From the NCBI GenBank assembly GCA_047517345.1, contig JAKZTB010000290.1, positions 1-8,352 of the forward strand: 8,352 bases of DNA. The letters run 5' to 3'. Shown here piece after piece: positions 1 through 6,097 of this stretch. Source of the DNA: GCA-2717185 sp047517345. GTDB lineage: Bacteria > Pseudomonadota > Alphaproteobacteria > UBA8366 > GCA-2717185. Positions within the stretch are counted from its first letter, which is position 1, and every line of letters starts with the position of its first letter. The notes beneath the pieces were generated by a model. That model was given only the letters and a program-made list of their open reading frames with translations, had not been told where the DNA came from and did no database searches. A program made the translations under genes and the position numbers.

Positions 1-45
1 ATCCGAAGCCTCAAAATCTTCCCGCAAAGCAATCGCCGCACCCAT
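1..45 (-). CDS. IS630-family transposase, N-terminal fragment (runs off left edge)
   Basis: Only the first 15 codons are in the window. They read MGAAIALREDFEASD on the minus strand from an ATG at 45. From memory this matches the opening of a common alphaproteobacterial IS630-family transposase, which continues into a helix-turn-helix (LRRLARRTKDANQ-type) outside the window. A strong ribosome binding site, CGGAGGT, lies just upstream at about 51-57, which supports the start. The full protein would be a DDE transposase inserting at TA dinucleotides. The identification rests on a short peptide plus the RBS and the TA-flanked terminus nearby. Whether the gene is intact cannot be seen. Confidence 0.6.
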   Translation of the reverse strand, partial: MGAAIALREDFEASD

Positions 46-50
46 GGTAA

Positions 51-57
51 ACCTCCG
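51..57 (-). promoter_or_regulatory. Ribosome binding site of the IS630 transposase
   Basis: The minus strand reads CGGAGGTTTACC directly before the ATG at 45. This is a near-perfect Shine-Dalgarno at suitable spacing and fixes the transposase start. A weak candidate promoter further upstream on the same strand pairs TTGGGA with TATTCT, but its spacer is only 15 nt and it is not called. Confidence 0.6.
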
Positions 58-147
58 ATAAACCGATTCACCATGATTGATTCAGAATATCTCTCCCTTG
101 GGAATCCCAAAATGAGTCTCAGTCACCGATGTTTGGTATAATTCCTG

Positions 148-948
148 CTAAGATCCGACGTGTTTTTCGAGAAACGCGATCACCAAAGGCACCATGCCGT
201 AATCCAATAGATCGTTATGCTGCGCTTCCGGCAGATAGTGCGCCTGCTTGGGTTCCGAGGCGGCATCGAACAGCCGGCGACCGAATTTCACGGGGATCAC
301 GCTATCCCGCTCCCCGTGAATGACAAGTAACGGGGTAGAGATGTCCGCTATCCGCGATATCGAATCGAACCTGTCCCGTACCAACCAGCGAGCCGGTGCG
401 TACCAGTAATGGTGCTGCGCCAAGTCTGCCATGCTGCTATACGGTGCTTCGAGTACGAGTGCGCCAACCGGATTAACTGCGGCCATCGCTACGGCGACGC
501 CGGAGCCGAGGGATTCGCCGTAGAATACGATCCGTCTATCGGAAATACCTTGGCCCTTTAAGTACGCCAGACCAGCGCGCGCATCCGCGAGCAGGTTTGC
601 CTCGCTCGGACTTCCTCCTGTTTCGCCATTGTATCGATAGCTGAGCAACAGTGCGCCGTAACCGGCATCGAGATAGTCGCGTACCTTATGACCGCGATCG
701 CCGATATGCCCCGCATTGCCGTGAAGCACCAACAAGGCAGGCAATTCGGCATCGCGCGGGGCGCGCCACCAAGCGAGCAATTCGAAACCGTCCTCTGTAG
801 GGATTCGGATAGCCGCCATTTCGGGGACACCGTACGCCGGCGGATCCGGTATCGTCTGATCGGGATGGTACTGGAGCGACCGTTGCACGACGTAGAGCAA
901 TGCGATGAGGAGCGCGTAGACAACGAGCGCGGTCGCAAAATATCCCAT
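148..948 (-). CDS. Membrane-anchored alpha/beta hydrolase (YfhR/Bem46/ABHD13-like)
   Basis: The product is a 266-residue alpha/beta-hydrolase, probably a serine esterase or peptidase-like enzyme of unknown substrate. Residues 4-21 form one hydrophobic helix, so it is likely anchored in the inner membrane by its N-terminus. HGNAG (76-80) is the oxyanion loop. GESLGSG places the nucleophile at Ser146, HGERDSVIP the acid at Asp215, and EAQHND the base at His244, so the triad is complete and correctly ordered. Length and layout fit the Bem46/ABHD13 group (E. coli YfhR relatives). The ATG at 948 is preferred over an in-frame TTG at 963 because GGGGGA lies just before it and it begins directly with the membrane helix. 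It lies 173 bp downstream of the TPR-methyltransferase gene on the same strand and may have its own promoter. Family assignment is strong; substrate is unknown. Confidence 0.85.
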   Translation of the reverse strand: MGYFATALVVYALLIALLYVVQRSLQYHPDQTIPDPPAYGVPEMAAIRIPTEDGFELLAWWRAPRDAELPALLVLHGNAGHIGDRGHKVRDYLDAGYGALLLSYRYNGETGGSPSEANLLADARAGLAYLKGQGISDRRIVFYGESLGSGVAVAMAAVNPVGALVLEAPYSSMADLAQHHYWYAPARWLVRDRFDSISRIADISTPLLVIHGERDSVIPVKFGRRLFDAASEPKQAHYLPEAQHNDLLDYGMVPLVIAFLEKHVGS

Positions 949-964
949 AATCCCCCGGCCCAAA

Positions 965-970
965 TGTATA
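965..970 (-). promoter_or_regulatory. Possible -10 element for the hydrolase gene
   Basis: The minus strand reads TATACA here, 16 nt before the hydrolase ATG at 948. No convincing -35 is found 16-18 nt upstream. The short distance to the start would leave almost no leader, so this is only a weak candidate. Confidence 0.2.
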
Positions 971-980
971 ACTGCCCCAT

Positions 981-1017
981 TTGCATTGCAGAATTAGGAA
1001 CCTCACTGCCAATGCAA
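981..1017. repeat. Imperfect inverted repeat (stem-loop) upstream of the hydrolase gene
   Basis: TTGCATTG (981-988) is repeated inverted as CAATGCAA (1010-1017). CAG/CTG inside extends the stem to 11 pairs with one bulged C, around a loop of about 14 nt. It lies in the 173-bp gap between the methyltransferase stop (1122) and the hydrolase start (948). On the minus strand the T-run precedes the stem instead of following it, so it does not look like a classical terminator of the methyltransferase gene. A regulator binding site or attenuating hairpin is possible. Confidence 0.4.
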
Positions 1018-1121
1018 TAATCCCAAAAAAATACTTGGCTTTTAACGGCGCGACTGGTTCCTATCGCACTTTCCCAGCCCCCGCAACTTGGCGCATAATT
1101 GTGTGGCTATTTGGTCGAAGG

Positions 1122-2924
1122 CTACGCTTCATCCACTTCGAAGCAGAATCGCGTGTCCGTGCGGCGAATCGTCAGTCGGAAATCTTCACCCGCGCGCACC
1201 GGCAAATCGCGGTCGAGGAATTGGGCGGTTCGATGCCAATGGTTGAGGTTGGTTTCATGTCGGGTCGAATACGTAATTTCAGCATCCAGATCGAGTTCGA
1301 ACCAAACGGTCACGGCGTGCCCGGTCCCGGTTTCGACGGCCGGCAGGGTCAAGACTTCGACGTGATCCGCCTCGCTGAAATCGGGCAGTTGGTAAAAATC
1401 GAATGACGCGATTTCAAACGCTTCCGTGAGGGCTCGATGCTCCTCCCGTTCCGCGTCGAACGGCACATGCATATTTGGGTTTCGAAACAGATCGAATTCC
1501 CTGAAATCGAACCCGCTCACCTGTCGGACCGGGTTTATCGCACGCTCGCCCGGCCACTCGACAAGCGTACCCCAAACCCGCGCAGCCGCGGGTATGACTT
1601 TTGCGCCCGACCGCGTCAGGTGCCTCGTCGCGTGCCGTAAACTGGAAATGACGCTTTCGCCGATCAGCGTGACATCCAAATTTTCCGCAATAACGACATT
1701 CGCGGGCTCGGTCAGGACGTCGCCGACAACGAGTTCGTTCGATTGCATCGGCAGGATCGTGACCACATCGTCGAGGCCATTCCGCGCGATAATGCGCCGC
1801 GCCATCTCCGCCATCGAGCCCAGCAATTCACACCCGACAACGCGTTGCGCGCCTGCGCGCGCCGCCGTCATCGCCATCAAACCGCTGCCCGCGCCGATGT
1901 CGAGCACGGTATCGCCCTCGGTCACGGCTTTTTCGATCGCGGCCTGGTAGACCTTGTTACGTCGGGTGTCGTTGACTGTAGGCAGGTACCAGGATGGGAC
2001 CAGGCGCGAATAAGCGTCGCGCAAGTTTCGCTTCAATCTATGATTGTCGGGCGCCGCCTCTAGACCGCGGCGAAAAGCCCGAATCGCCCCATCCATATCG
2101 CCCGTCGCAGTCAGGCAACGCCCTAAATAATCGTGCGCACGGTCGTCTGGAACCTCGGCGGCAAGCGCGCGTTGGAAGTATCGCGCAGCGTCCTCGTAAC
2201 GGCCGAAGTCATAAAGTATCGCGCCATGGTTATAGGGTGCGCGCGCATCGCCGCGATCGGATTGCAAAACCTTTTCCGACGTCGCAAGCGCTTCGGTAAG
2301 ACATCCCTCCTCGCGCAACATTATCGACAATTCGAGCAACGAATCGCAGTCGTCTCCGTCGATCTCCACAGCTATCCGGAACGCTGCAATGGCCGCAGCC
2401 GCAGCGCATTTACCTCGTTCACGGCGCCAGGCCATCCCAAGATTGTGATGCGCATCCGCATCGTCCGGCCGCGCGGCGGACACCATTTCGAAACAAGACC
2501 GCGCTTCGCTGAAATTGCCCCGCTGCTGCAGAATTAATCCGAGGTTGAAATTTATGTCCGCATCGCTCGGGGCAAAGGCGAGCGCGCGCCGAAAGTAGGT
2601 TTCGGCTTCCGTGGTCTCACCGTGATCCAACAGAATTGCCGCAAGATTGTTGTAAGCGTCGGCATCTTCAGGCGCCAGACCGATCGCTAGTTCAAACAGG
2701 CCGCGGGCATCTTCGTAGTCGCCGCCCATGTATACGACGACGCCCAAGCAGCGAAGCGCGTCTGGATTGTTGGGTTCATGGGCGAGGATTTTTCGAAATG
2801 CGGATTCCGCATCGTCTCGTCGCCCCGATTCCATTGCGGCAACGCCTTCGTCGATCAGTTCGGCAATGTCGATGTCTTGGGGCGGTGCGCCAGCTTCGGC
2901 GAACCGCGATACGTCTTCGGCCAT
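1122..2924 (-). CDS. TPR-repeat protein fused to a protein arginine methyltransferase-like (PRMT) domain
   Basis: This 600-residue soluble protein has two parts. Residues about 21-303 are a run of TPR units, with recurrent A-x-x-x-F/Y-x-x-A-L and N-x-L-G/A signatures; such units bind partner proteins. Residues about 312-600 are a class I SAM-dependent methyltransferase with PRMT hallmarks: TVNDTRRNKVYQAAI (316-330), motif I VLDIGAGSG (340-348), the acidic ribose-binding site GCE (364-366), a double-E loop with Glu414 and Glu423 nine residues apart, and a THW-loop equivalent NHWHRTAQFL (561-570) in the C-terminal barrel. It should methylate arginine guanidino groups of proteins, the TPRs probably selecting the substrate. 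The order resembles human PRMT9. The ATG at 2924 is chosen over an ORF start at 2975 because GAGGGG precedes it at proper spacing. Bacterial relatives are usually annotated as TPR or 50S L11 methyltransferase proteins; activity is inferred. Confidence 0.8.
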   Translation of the reverse strand: MAEDVSRFAEAGAPPQDIDIAELIDEGVAAMESGRRDDAESAFRKILAHEPNNPDALRCLGVVVYMGGDYEDARGLFELAIGLAPEDADAYNNLAAILLDHGETTEAETYFRRALAFAPSDADINFNLGLILQQRGNFSEARSCFEMVSAARPDDADAHHNLGMAWRRERGKCAAAAAIAAFRIAVEIDGDDCDSLLELSIMLREEGCLTEALATSEKVLQSDRGDARAPYNHGAILYDFGRYEDAARYFQRALAAEVPDDRAHDYLGRCLTATGDMDGAIRAFRRGLEAAPDNHRLKRNLRDAYSRLVPSWYLPTVNDTRRNKVYQAAIEKAVTEGDTVLDIGAGSGLMAMTAARAGAQRVVGCELLGSMAEMARRIIARNGLDDVVTILPMQSNELVVGDVLTEPANVVIAENLDVTLIGESVISSLRHATRHLTRSGAKVIPAAARVWGTLVEWPGERAINPVRQVSGFDFREFDLFRNPNMHVPFDAEREEHRALTEAFEIASFDFYQLPDFSEADHVEVLTLPAVETGTGHAVTVWFELDLDAEITYSTRHETNLNHWHRTAQFLDRDLPVRAGEDFRLTIRRTDTRFCFEVDEA

Positions 2925-2931
2925 ACTTTCC

Positions 2932-2937
2932 CCTCGC
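2932..2937 (-). promoter_or_regulatory. Ribosome binding site that decides the TPR-PRMT start
   Basis: The minus strand reads GAGGGGAAAGT immediately before the ATG at 2924. The GAGG core sits at good spacing. The in-frame codon at 2975 has no comparable site, so the product is taken as 600 residues instead of 617. Confidence 0.6.
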
Positions 2938-3013
2938 TCAGCGCCACGAACCGCCGAAAACTTACTGCTCGGCATTGAACACGCGGAAGCGGTTCGATGC
3001 GTCGCGCGCGGCC

Positions 3014-3041
3014 ATCATAGAGGCGCCGTTCGATGGAACAA
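3014..3041 (-). promoter_or_regulatory. Candidate promoter of the TPR-PRMT gene
   Basis: On the minus strand TTGTTC (3036-3041) is followed after 16 nt by TATGAT (3014-3019), a five-of-six match to the -10 consensus. Transcription would begin near 3007 and give a leader of about 80 nt. The -35 is weak. The promoter lies just outside the MITE-like element (edge at 3047), so the element may have separated this gene from the exporter upstream without destroying the promoter. Confidence 0.35.
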
Positions 3042-3046
3042 GCGTC

Positions 3047-3079
3047 ATACCAAGGAGCGTCGATAAAGACCCATAGAGA
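3047..3079 (+). repeat. Left terminal inverted repeat of the MITE-like element
   Basis: This 33-nt arm is the exact reverse complement of 3172-3204. The match stops at both edges: C3046 faces T3205, and C3080 faces A3171. Confidence 0.9.
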
Positions 3080-3171
3080 CGGCTTGGCAAGGTTTTCGGC
3101 AAGGCGCACGCGGCTTGACGATGCCCGCATCGCCGGCGCCGTCCCTCCTACCAGACGAACCGCATAGGTGA

Positions 3172-3204
3172 TCTCTATGGGTCTTTATCGACGCTCCTTG
3201 GTAT
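3172..3204 (-). repeat. Right terminal inverted repeat of the MITE-like element
   Basis: This is the second 33-nt arm, with no mismatch to 3047-3079. It ends 16 nt before the stop codon of the exporter gene (3221-3223). Confidence 0.9.
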
Positions 3205-3220
3205 TAAGCAGGACACTCGC

Positions 3221-4789
3221 TCAACGGGACCGCGATAGGATGTAGGCGGGAATGAGGGCACCGATGAACACGACACCGATCAGCAAAAAACCGTCCTGAA
3301 ATCCCATCGTATTCGCCTGCGCCTCCAACACCTGCCCAAGGTGGTCCAGCGCAAGGGGGAATTGTAGCGAACCGGGTATGCCGCCCGCTTCCAACAATCT
3401 TTCGAGATGGTCGATCAACTCACGGGTCGCGGCGTTGTCTGCGGTCTGCGTCGCGGTGACCGCCTCGCTGTGAAACTCGGTCCGCATCTCCAGGACTACG
3501 ACGAGGCTGTTGATTCCCGTCGCTCCCCCCAATTGACGGAAGAAGTTTATTGTCCCGGACCCCTGATTGAGTTTCTCGGTCGAGACCGATTTCAAAGCCG
3601 TGGACATCAGTGCCGGATTGATGAAACTCATTCCGAAACGGCCGACCATGCCGAACAACGCCAGCGTCCAAAATGACGTGTTCACATCCGCGTCGGCGAT
3701 TAAGAACGCCGAGATTGCGAACAAGATCAATCCGCCCATGATTGGATAGTGCGACGGCACAACATCGGACAGCTTACCCGTGAAGGGCAATAAGAAAACG
3801 ACGACAAGGCTGGCCGGAAGCAGAATGAATCCAGCGATCGTCGGCGTATAGCTTTGCACAAGTTGCCCGAACACCGGCATCGCGTATGTCGAGGCGAAAT
3901 TCCCGGCACCGAAGACAAACGCGATAACGATGGCGGACGAAAACCGCGGGTTACGCAAAAGGCTCATGTCGAGCAACGCTGAGCCGGGACGGAACTGAGA
4001 TAGTACGAACCCGGCTGCCGCAAACACGCCGACAAGCACCTGCGTGATGATAACATCCGAAGTCCAACCGTCACGCTGGCCGTTACCGATCGTCGACATC
4101 ATGCAGTAAAGCGCGACGCATAACAGCGCGTAACCGACAAAATCGAACGACTTTGCAGGCCCGTCGGGTCGTTTGGTGGGCATGAAAAAAATACCCATCA
4201 ACAAGGCAGCGACAACCAGCGGCAACGGGACCCAAAATACCGTCCGCCATGTCAACAAATCGGCCGTCACCCCGCCGACGACGGGGCCGAACCCTAACGC
4301 CAACATCAACCCCATCCCATAGATGCCCATGGCGAAGCCGCGCCGGTCCGAGGGAAAGACCTGAAACAGCGTGACCATGACCAACGGTTGGACGATACCC
4401 GAGGCGAATCCTTGCAAAACTCGCCCGAATATAATTCCATCCAACCCCGGGCTAAGACCGCAGATGAGGCCACCGATTAAGAACAACAACAACACGGAAA
4501 CGAACGTTCTGCGCTGTCCCCACCGGCCGACCACCCATGCATTGAGCAACTGGCTCGCAGTCATGGTCGTGATGAAAGCTGTTTGCAGGAACTGGGCCTT
4601 GTCCTGTCCCACGCCATAGGCGCCCATGACGTCGGGTACGGCAACGTTCACGATCGTGCCGGTAAGAACCATCGTAAACGACGCGGTCATGCCGCATACG
4701 GTAACAAGCCAGCGGTACGCTGGCCCGAATTGGGCAAAAAGATCCTCGGTGCTGACAGAGTTCACTCGGGTACACGCGGTCCACTGCAC
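3221..4789 (-). CDS. DHA2-family (EmrB/QacA-type) MFS drug:H+ antiporter
   Basis: This 522-residue polytopic inner-membrane protein has about 14 predicted helices, the DHA2 layout. Helix 1 carries TIVNVAVPDV (45-54). The helix 2-3 loop has motif A-like GRWGQRRTF (88-96). Helix 5 has the antiporter motif C, ALGFGPVVGG (164-173). A long loop before the last helix (about 436-497) is typical of EmrB proteins. It probably expels lipophilic compounds in exchange for protons. The helix 1 Asp usual in this family (LDxTIVN) is replaced: the sequence is VLTGTIVN. No EmrA or TolC partner gene is nearby. The start is uncertain: a GTG at 4789 with a weak TAGAG upstream, or a second GTG at 4765 (codon 9). 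It is divergent from the DUF2336 gene. Confidence 0.88.
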   Translation of the reverse strand: MQWTACTRVNSVSTEDLFAQFGPAYRWLVTVCGMTASFTMVLTGTIVNVAVPDVMGAYGVGQDKAQFLQTAFITTMTASQLLNAWVVGRWGQRRTFVSVLLLFLIGGLICGLSPGLDGIIFGRVLQGFASGIVQPLVMVTLFQVFPSDRRGFAMGIYGMGLMLALGFGPVVGGVTADLLTWRTVFWVPLPLVVAALLMGIFFMPTKRPDGPAKSFDFVGYALLCVALYCMMSTIGNGQRDGWTSDVIITQVLVGVFAAAGFVLSQFRPGSALLDMSLLRNPRFSSAIVIAFVFGAGNFASTYAMPVFGQLVQSYTPTIAGFILLPASLVVVFLLPFTGKLSDVVPSHYPIMGGLILFAISAFLIADADVNTSFWTLALFGMVGRFGMSFINPALMSTALKSVSTEKLNQGSGTINFFRQLGGATGINSLVVVLEMRTEFHSEAVTATQTADNAATRELIDHLERLLEAGGIPGSLQFPLALDHLGQVLEAQANTMGFQDGFLLIGVVFIGALIPAYILSRSR

Positions 4790-4867
4790 GAACGGCTGGC
4801 TCTACCGCAAGCAAAGCGAGCCGTCCAATGGTTAACGTATCCTTTCCTTTTTTGAGAGTTAAATTTC

Positions 4868-4895
4868 TGTATAATGCCGTCGCTTTCAGCGCCAA
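4868..4895 (-). promoter_or_regulatory. Candidate promoter of the MFS exporter gene
   Basis: On the minus strand TTGGCG (4890-4895) is followed after 16 nt by TATACA (4868-4873). Each hexamer matches the consensus at four positions. Transcription would start near 4861 and leave a leader of about 70 nt before the GTG at 4789. The leader holds a small inverted repeat (ACGGCT 4792-4797 with AGCCGT 4819-4824). The -10 overlaps the plus-strand -10 candidate at 4870-4875. Confidence 0.35.
4870..4875 (+). promoter_or_regulatory. Consensus -10 box for the DUF2336 gene
   Basis: A perfect TATAAT stands 56 nt before the ATG at 4932. No good -35 exists at 16-18 nt; the best upstream TTGAGA (4852-4857) is only 12 nt away. 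An activator or other sigma-factor contacts could compensate. It is in an AT-rich island of the 142-bp divergent intergenic region. Confidence 0.4.
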
Positions 4896-4931
4896 TATGG
4901 TTGCATAATTTTTCCGGAACCTCACCCGTAA

Positions 4932-6074
4932 ATGAGCAACGTCAATTCGATTGAATTTCAGGAACAGGGGAAGTTCGAGAACGAAATCCTCGTCGCCCTT
5001 GCACGCGACCGGTCGGCTCCGGCGCGGCGGGCATTGGTCGAAGCTGTAACCGAAATTCCGCAAGCGGTAGACGAGAAAACCAGTCAGCGCGAACGCAAAC
5101 TGATGTTCGACATTTTGCGCCGACTGGTCCACGAAGCCGAAATGGTGGTTCGCCGAACGATTAGCCTACGCCTTTCCGAAATGGAAGACGCACCGCGGGA
5201 TCTGGTCAGATTGATGGCGAACGATAAGATCGAAATCGCTTATCCAATCCTGACTAAAAGCGGAGTACTGGAAGATAGCGACCTCGCGGAAGTGATCGAA
5301 CACCGCACGTTCGAACACCAGCTTGCCGTCGCAATTCGCAGCAATATCAGCGAAACGGTCTCCGACACGCTGGTCGATACCGGCGACACGAACGTTATCA
5401 AATGTTTACTGCAGAACAGCACCTCTCAGATATCAAGAGCAACAATGGAGTATCTGGTCGAACAGTCCGAACGCGAGGATACCTTTCGTGAACCTTTGGT
5501 GCGGCGTCAGGACCTCGGTAGGGATCTCGCCGAAAAAATGTTCCTTTGGGTTTCACAGTCCTTGCGCGACGTAATCGTCGATGATTGGGACTTCGACGTA
5601 AGGACAGTGGAACGGCTGATTACGGATGCCGGTCAACGCGGATGGAAAGATACGGACACCGCCGAGGAAAGACAGAGCAAAGCGCAGGAGCTGGCGGAAT
5701 CTTTAGACGAACAAGGGTTGTTAAGTCAGGAATCCATGATGCGCATTTTGCGCAACGGCGATGTGGCCCTGTTCATAGCGATGTTCAGCCGAATTACGCG
5801 GTTGGACGACGCTTTCGTCAAACGGATCATATTCGATCCGGGAGGCCGCGCCTTGGCGGCTGCTTGTATCTCTGCCGATATCGATGAAGAGGGGTTCCGG
5901 TTGATTTACGGCTTTGCGCGTAAAGCCCGGCCAACGGCTAAAAAGGAGCGCCAGAGTTACCAGAATGCGCTTTACTATTACGCCCGTATGCCGACGGATG
6001 CGGCAAATAACATTGTCAAACGCTGGCAGGATCATCCCGATCCGACGGGCATGTGGGACCTGGGTTTATCGTAA
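4932..6074 (+). CDS. DUF2336 domain protein, uncharacterised
   Basis: The product is a 380-residue soluble, almost all-helical, charged protein with no signal peptide or membrane helix. The region from about 60 to 215 matches what I recall of DUF2336: a YPILTKSGVLEDSDLAEVI stretch (104-122), an EHQLAVAIR helix, SETVSDTLVDTGD (140-152), CLLQNSTSQIS and EPLVRRQDLGRDLAEKMF (187-204). Repeated helix pairs suggest a HEAT-like scaffold and hence protein-protein interaction. The family is mainly alphaproteobacterial and has no firmly assigned biochemical role. The start has only a weak ribosome site (GGAA about 14 nt upstream), but no better in-frame start is seen. It converges with the unknown gene at 6098-7189, with 23 nt between the stops. 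No function is proposed. Confidence 0.8.
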   Translation: MSNVNSIEFQEQGKFENEILVALARDRSAPARRALVEAVTEIPQAVDEKTSQRERKLMFDILRRLVHEAEMVVRRTISLRLSEMEDAPRDLVRLMANDKIEIAYPILTKSGVLEDSDLAEVIEHRTFEHQLAVAIRSNISETVSDTLVDTGDTNVIKCLLQNSTSQISRATMEYLVEQSEREDTFREPLVRRQDLGRDLAEKMFLWVSQSLRDVIVDDWDFDVRTVERLITDAGQRGWKDTDTAEERQSKAQELAESLDEQGLLSQESMMRILRNGDVALFIAMFSRITRLDDAFVKRIIFDPGGRALAAACISADIDEEGFRLIYGFARKARPTAKKERQSYQNALYYYARMPTDAANNIVKRWQDHPDPTGMWDLGLS

Positions 6075-6095
6075 TAGTCGATTAGTTACGACTAT
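6074..6095. terminator. Hairpin between convergent genes, possible bidirectional terminator
   Basis: ATAGTCG (6074-6080) pairs with CGACTAT (6089-6095) around an 8-nt loop. It fills most of the 23 nt between the DUF2336 stop (6072-6074) and the stop of the minus-strand gene (6098-6100). There is no T-run on either strand, so its strength as an intrinsic terminator is doubtful. Its position is what a shared terminator would occupy. Confidence 0.4.
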
Positions 6096-6097
6096 CG

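Larger units (their letters stand above)
1..136 (-). mobile_element. IS630-family insertion sequence, 5' end (partial)
   Basis: This is the left-boundary region of the element carrying the transposase fragment at 1-45. Read on the minus strand, the outer end is TACCAAACATCGG..., with a TA dinucleotide at 137-138 that fits the TA target duplication of IS630 elements. Two short palindromes lie in the untranslated leader: TTGGGA-A-TCCCAA (98-110) and TGAG-T-CTCA (113-121). The boundary is inferred from the TA and from similarity to the MITE ends at 3047-3204. The other end is outside the window. The element lies about 11 bp beyond the stop of the hydrolase gene and does not interrupt it. Confidence 0.5.
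3047..3204. mobile_element. MITE-like element with 33-bp perfect terminal inverted repeats
   Basis: Positions 3047-3079 and 3172-3204 are exact reverse complements over 33 nt and enclose 92 nt with no credible gene. The TA at 3048-3049 and the TA at 3202-3203 fit the target duplication of IS630/Tc1-mariner elements, leaving a 152-bp core (3050-3201) that begins CCAAGGAGCG and ends CGCTCCTTGG. Size, perfect ends and lack of coding capacity are typical of a miniature inverted-repeat element moved in trans by a full-length IS. The interior has short internal repeats (GGCAAGG at 3086 and 3099). It starts 17 nt after the exporter stop, so on the minus strand it would fold into a very stable hairpin in the exporter's 3' untranslated region. 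Confidence 0.7.

Noticed and set aside
2925..2975. Seventeen-codon N-terminal extension of the TPR-PRMT protein
   Set aside because: There is no ribosome site before the 2975 codon, while the ATG at 2924 has GAGGGG at proper spacing and leads straight into the acidic linker before the TPRs.
3047..3204. CRISPR or multi-copy repeat array
   Set aside because: There are only two arms, in inverted orientation and as a single pair, with no series of spacers. The terminal-repeat reading fits better.
3047..3204. Intrinsic terminator of the exporter gene as the primary role
   Set aside because: A 33-bp perfect stem with a 92-nt loop and no T-run is unlike intrinsic terminators. Any termination would be a by-product of the insertion.
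4452..5132. 226-codon minus-strand frame overlapping the exporter and DUF2336 starts
   Set aside because: It is a frame-shifted shadow of the exporter and of the opposite-strand DUF2336 gene. Its composition (many Arg, His and Cys) is not protein-like.
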